A stretch of 7,275 nt of DNA from Ghiorsea sp. Its GTDB lineage: Bacteria; Pseudomonadota; Zetaproteobacteria; Mariprofundales; Mariprofundaceae. Location of the stretch: assembly GCA_030950765.1 (NCBI GenBank), contig JAUZQX010000090.1, positions 1-7,275 of the forward strand. The letters run 5' to 3'. Shown piece by piece: positions 6,414-7,275 of the stretch (within the stretch, counting starts at the first letter, position 1; every line of letters begins with the position of its first letter). The translations under genes and the position numbers were made by a program. The notes beneath the pieces were generated by a model. That model was not told the origin of the DNA. It did not search any database and saw only the letters and a list, made by a program, of their open reading frames with translations.

Positions 6414-7275
6414 ATGTTTTCTAAAATTATAGATGCGGCGACGCAGAATCGTTTTTTAATCCTTTTATTACTGGTTGGTGCAATGGCGTATGCCATGTTT
6501 GTGGTACCAAAATTAAACTTTGATGCTTTTCCTGATGTGACCAATGTACAGGTGCAAATCAATACTGAAGCGCAAGGGCTTGCTTCGGAAGAAGTGGAGC
6601 AGTTGATTACTTATCCCATTGAAGCGGTGATGTATGCGTTGCCCGATGTGGAACAAGTCCGCTCGATTTCTAAAACGGGTTTATCGGTGATTACAGTGTC
6701 TTTCAAAGAAGGCACAGATATTTATTTTGCCCGGCAACTGGTATTTCAAAAGTTGCAAGATGCACAACAAACTGTGCCTGCTTGGGCGGGTACGCCAAAA
6801 ATTGGGCCTAATACATCAGGTTTGGGTCAAGTGTTTCAATACATCATCAAGGCTGCACCTGAAGCAGGGTTTGATGCTTTAACACTGAGAGCACTTAATG
6901 ATTGGGTGGTCAAATTGATGTTGATGCCCGTAGAAGGTGTGACTGAGATTTTGTCTTATGGTGGTGAAGTGCGTCAATATCAGGTGCAAGTCAACCCAGA
7001 CAAACTACTTTCTTATGGTTTACATGTGGATGATGTGGTTCGTGCTGTTGAAGCCAATAATCGAAATGCAGGGGGCTGGTATTTGCCACAAGGTGATGAG
7101 CAACTGGTGATTCGTGGTGTGGGCTGGGTACCTGGTGGCGAAGAAGGGCTTGATGCGATTGCAGCTATGCCAATCAAAACAGTGGATGGTATTTCGATTA
7201 GGGTACGTGATGTTGGCAAAGTCGAATTTGGTGGAGAGATTCGCCAAGGTGTCGTCACCATGACTGAACGTTTGG
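6414..7275 (+). CDS. czcA: Inner-membrane heavy-metal RND pump, CzcA/CusA family, N-terminal part (cut by window end)
   Basis: The frame runs open to the right edge; about 287 of the usual 1,020-1,050 residues are present. The protein uses the proton gradient to push metal cations through the adaptor and channel. Visible are the N-terminal membrane helix (about residues 13-31, FLILLLLVGAMAYAMFVV), then the porter-domain signatures of the heavy-metal RND branch: FPDVTNVQVQINTEAQGL, EEVEQLITYPIEAVM, SISKTGLSVITVSFKEGTDIYFARQLV, and GPNTSGLGQVFQY. Later come LSYGLHVDDVVRAVEANN and a strand with VRDVGKVEFG. The membrane-helix motif used to predict the metal lies outside the window. Two adjacent in-frame ATGs exist at 6411 and 6414. 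GAGG at 6403-6406 is better spaced for 6414, which also gives the family-like start MFSKII; the choice matters by one residue. The gene follows the adaptor by nine bases or fewer. Confidence 0.92.
   Translation, partial: MFSKIIDAATQNRFLILLLLVGAMAYAMFVVPKLNFDAFPDVTNVQVQINTEAQGLASEEVEQLITYPIEAVMYALPDVEQVRSISKTGLSVITVSFKEGTDIYFARQLVFQKLQDAQQTVPAWAGTPKIGPNTSGLGQVFQYIIKAAPEAGFDALTLRALNDWVVKLMLMPVEGVTEILSYGGEVRQYQVQVNPDKLLSYGLHVDDVVRAVEANNRNAGGWYLPQGDEQLVIRGVGWVPGGEEGLDAIAAMPIKTVDGISIRVRDVGKVEFGGEIRQGVVTMTERL

Noticed and set aside
7013..7261. Two overlapping minus-strand open frames opposite the pump gene
   Set aside because: The + strand here encodes clear heavy-metal RND pump sequence without a stop, so the reverse frames are shadows.

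Overview
The window is bacterial DNA of moderate GC content. All genes lie on the + strand and are tightly spaced. Signal peptides, an outer-membrane efflux channel and a three-part RND metal pump point to a Gram-negative bacterium, most likely a gamma-, beta- or zeta-type proteobacterium. The sequence alone does not settle genus.

Left part (1-3450): a two-gene unit for large exported proteins. The first gene enters from outside the window. It encodes three HYR (immunoglobulin-like) repeats, then a calcium-loop motif of the thrombospondin-3/EF-hand kind and a helical C-terminal segment. Ten bases later starts a 767-residue secreted protein. It has an N-terminal alpha/beta-hydrolase domain with a Ser-His-Ser-Gln-Gly nucleophile elbow, a proline linker, and a 420-residue C-terminal region not recognised as any family. 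Aligning that region against itself shows two diverged copies of a module of about 200 residues. The spacing suggests that both proteins are made together and act outside the cytoplasm. Their substrate is unknown.

Middle (3451-3930): a long, strong terminator-like hairpin (3484-3543) ends the first unit. The ATG of the next gene, a small His-rich exported protein resembling CzcI-type proteins, lies in the loop of that hairpin. A 105-base gap follows, holding a possible weak promoter and a leader in which the ribosome-binding site of the next gene could be masked.

Right part (3931-7275): a heavy-metal efflux operon of the CzcCBA/CusCBA type, in the order outer-membrane channel (GTG start), periplasmic adaptor with a His/Met-rich N-terminus (overlapping ATGA junction), and inner-membrane RND pump (cut off by the window end after about 287 residues). 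Together they would form a channel from inner membrane/periplasm to the outside, driven by the proton gradient, exporting a metal cation such as Zn, Co, Cd, Ni, Cu or Ag. The pump residues that best predict the metal lie beyond the window, so the substrate stays open. No tRNA, rRNA, CRISPR array, transposase or attachment site was seen.
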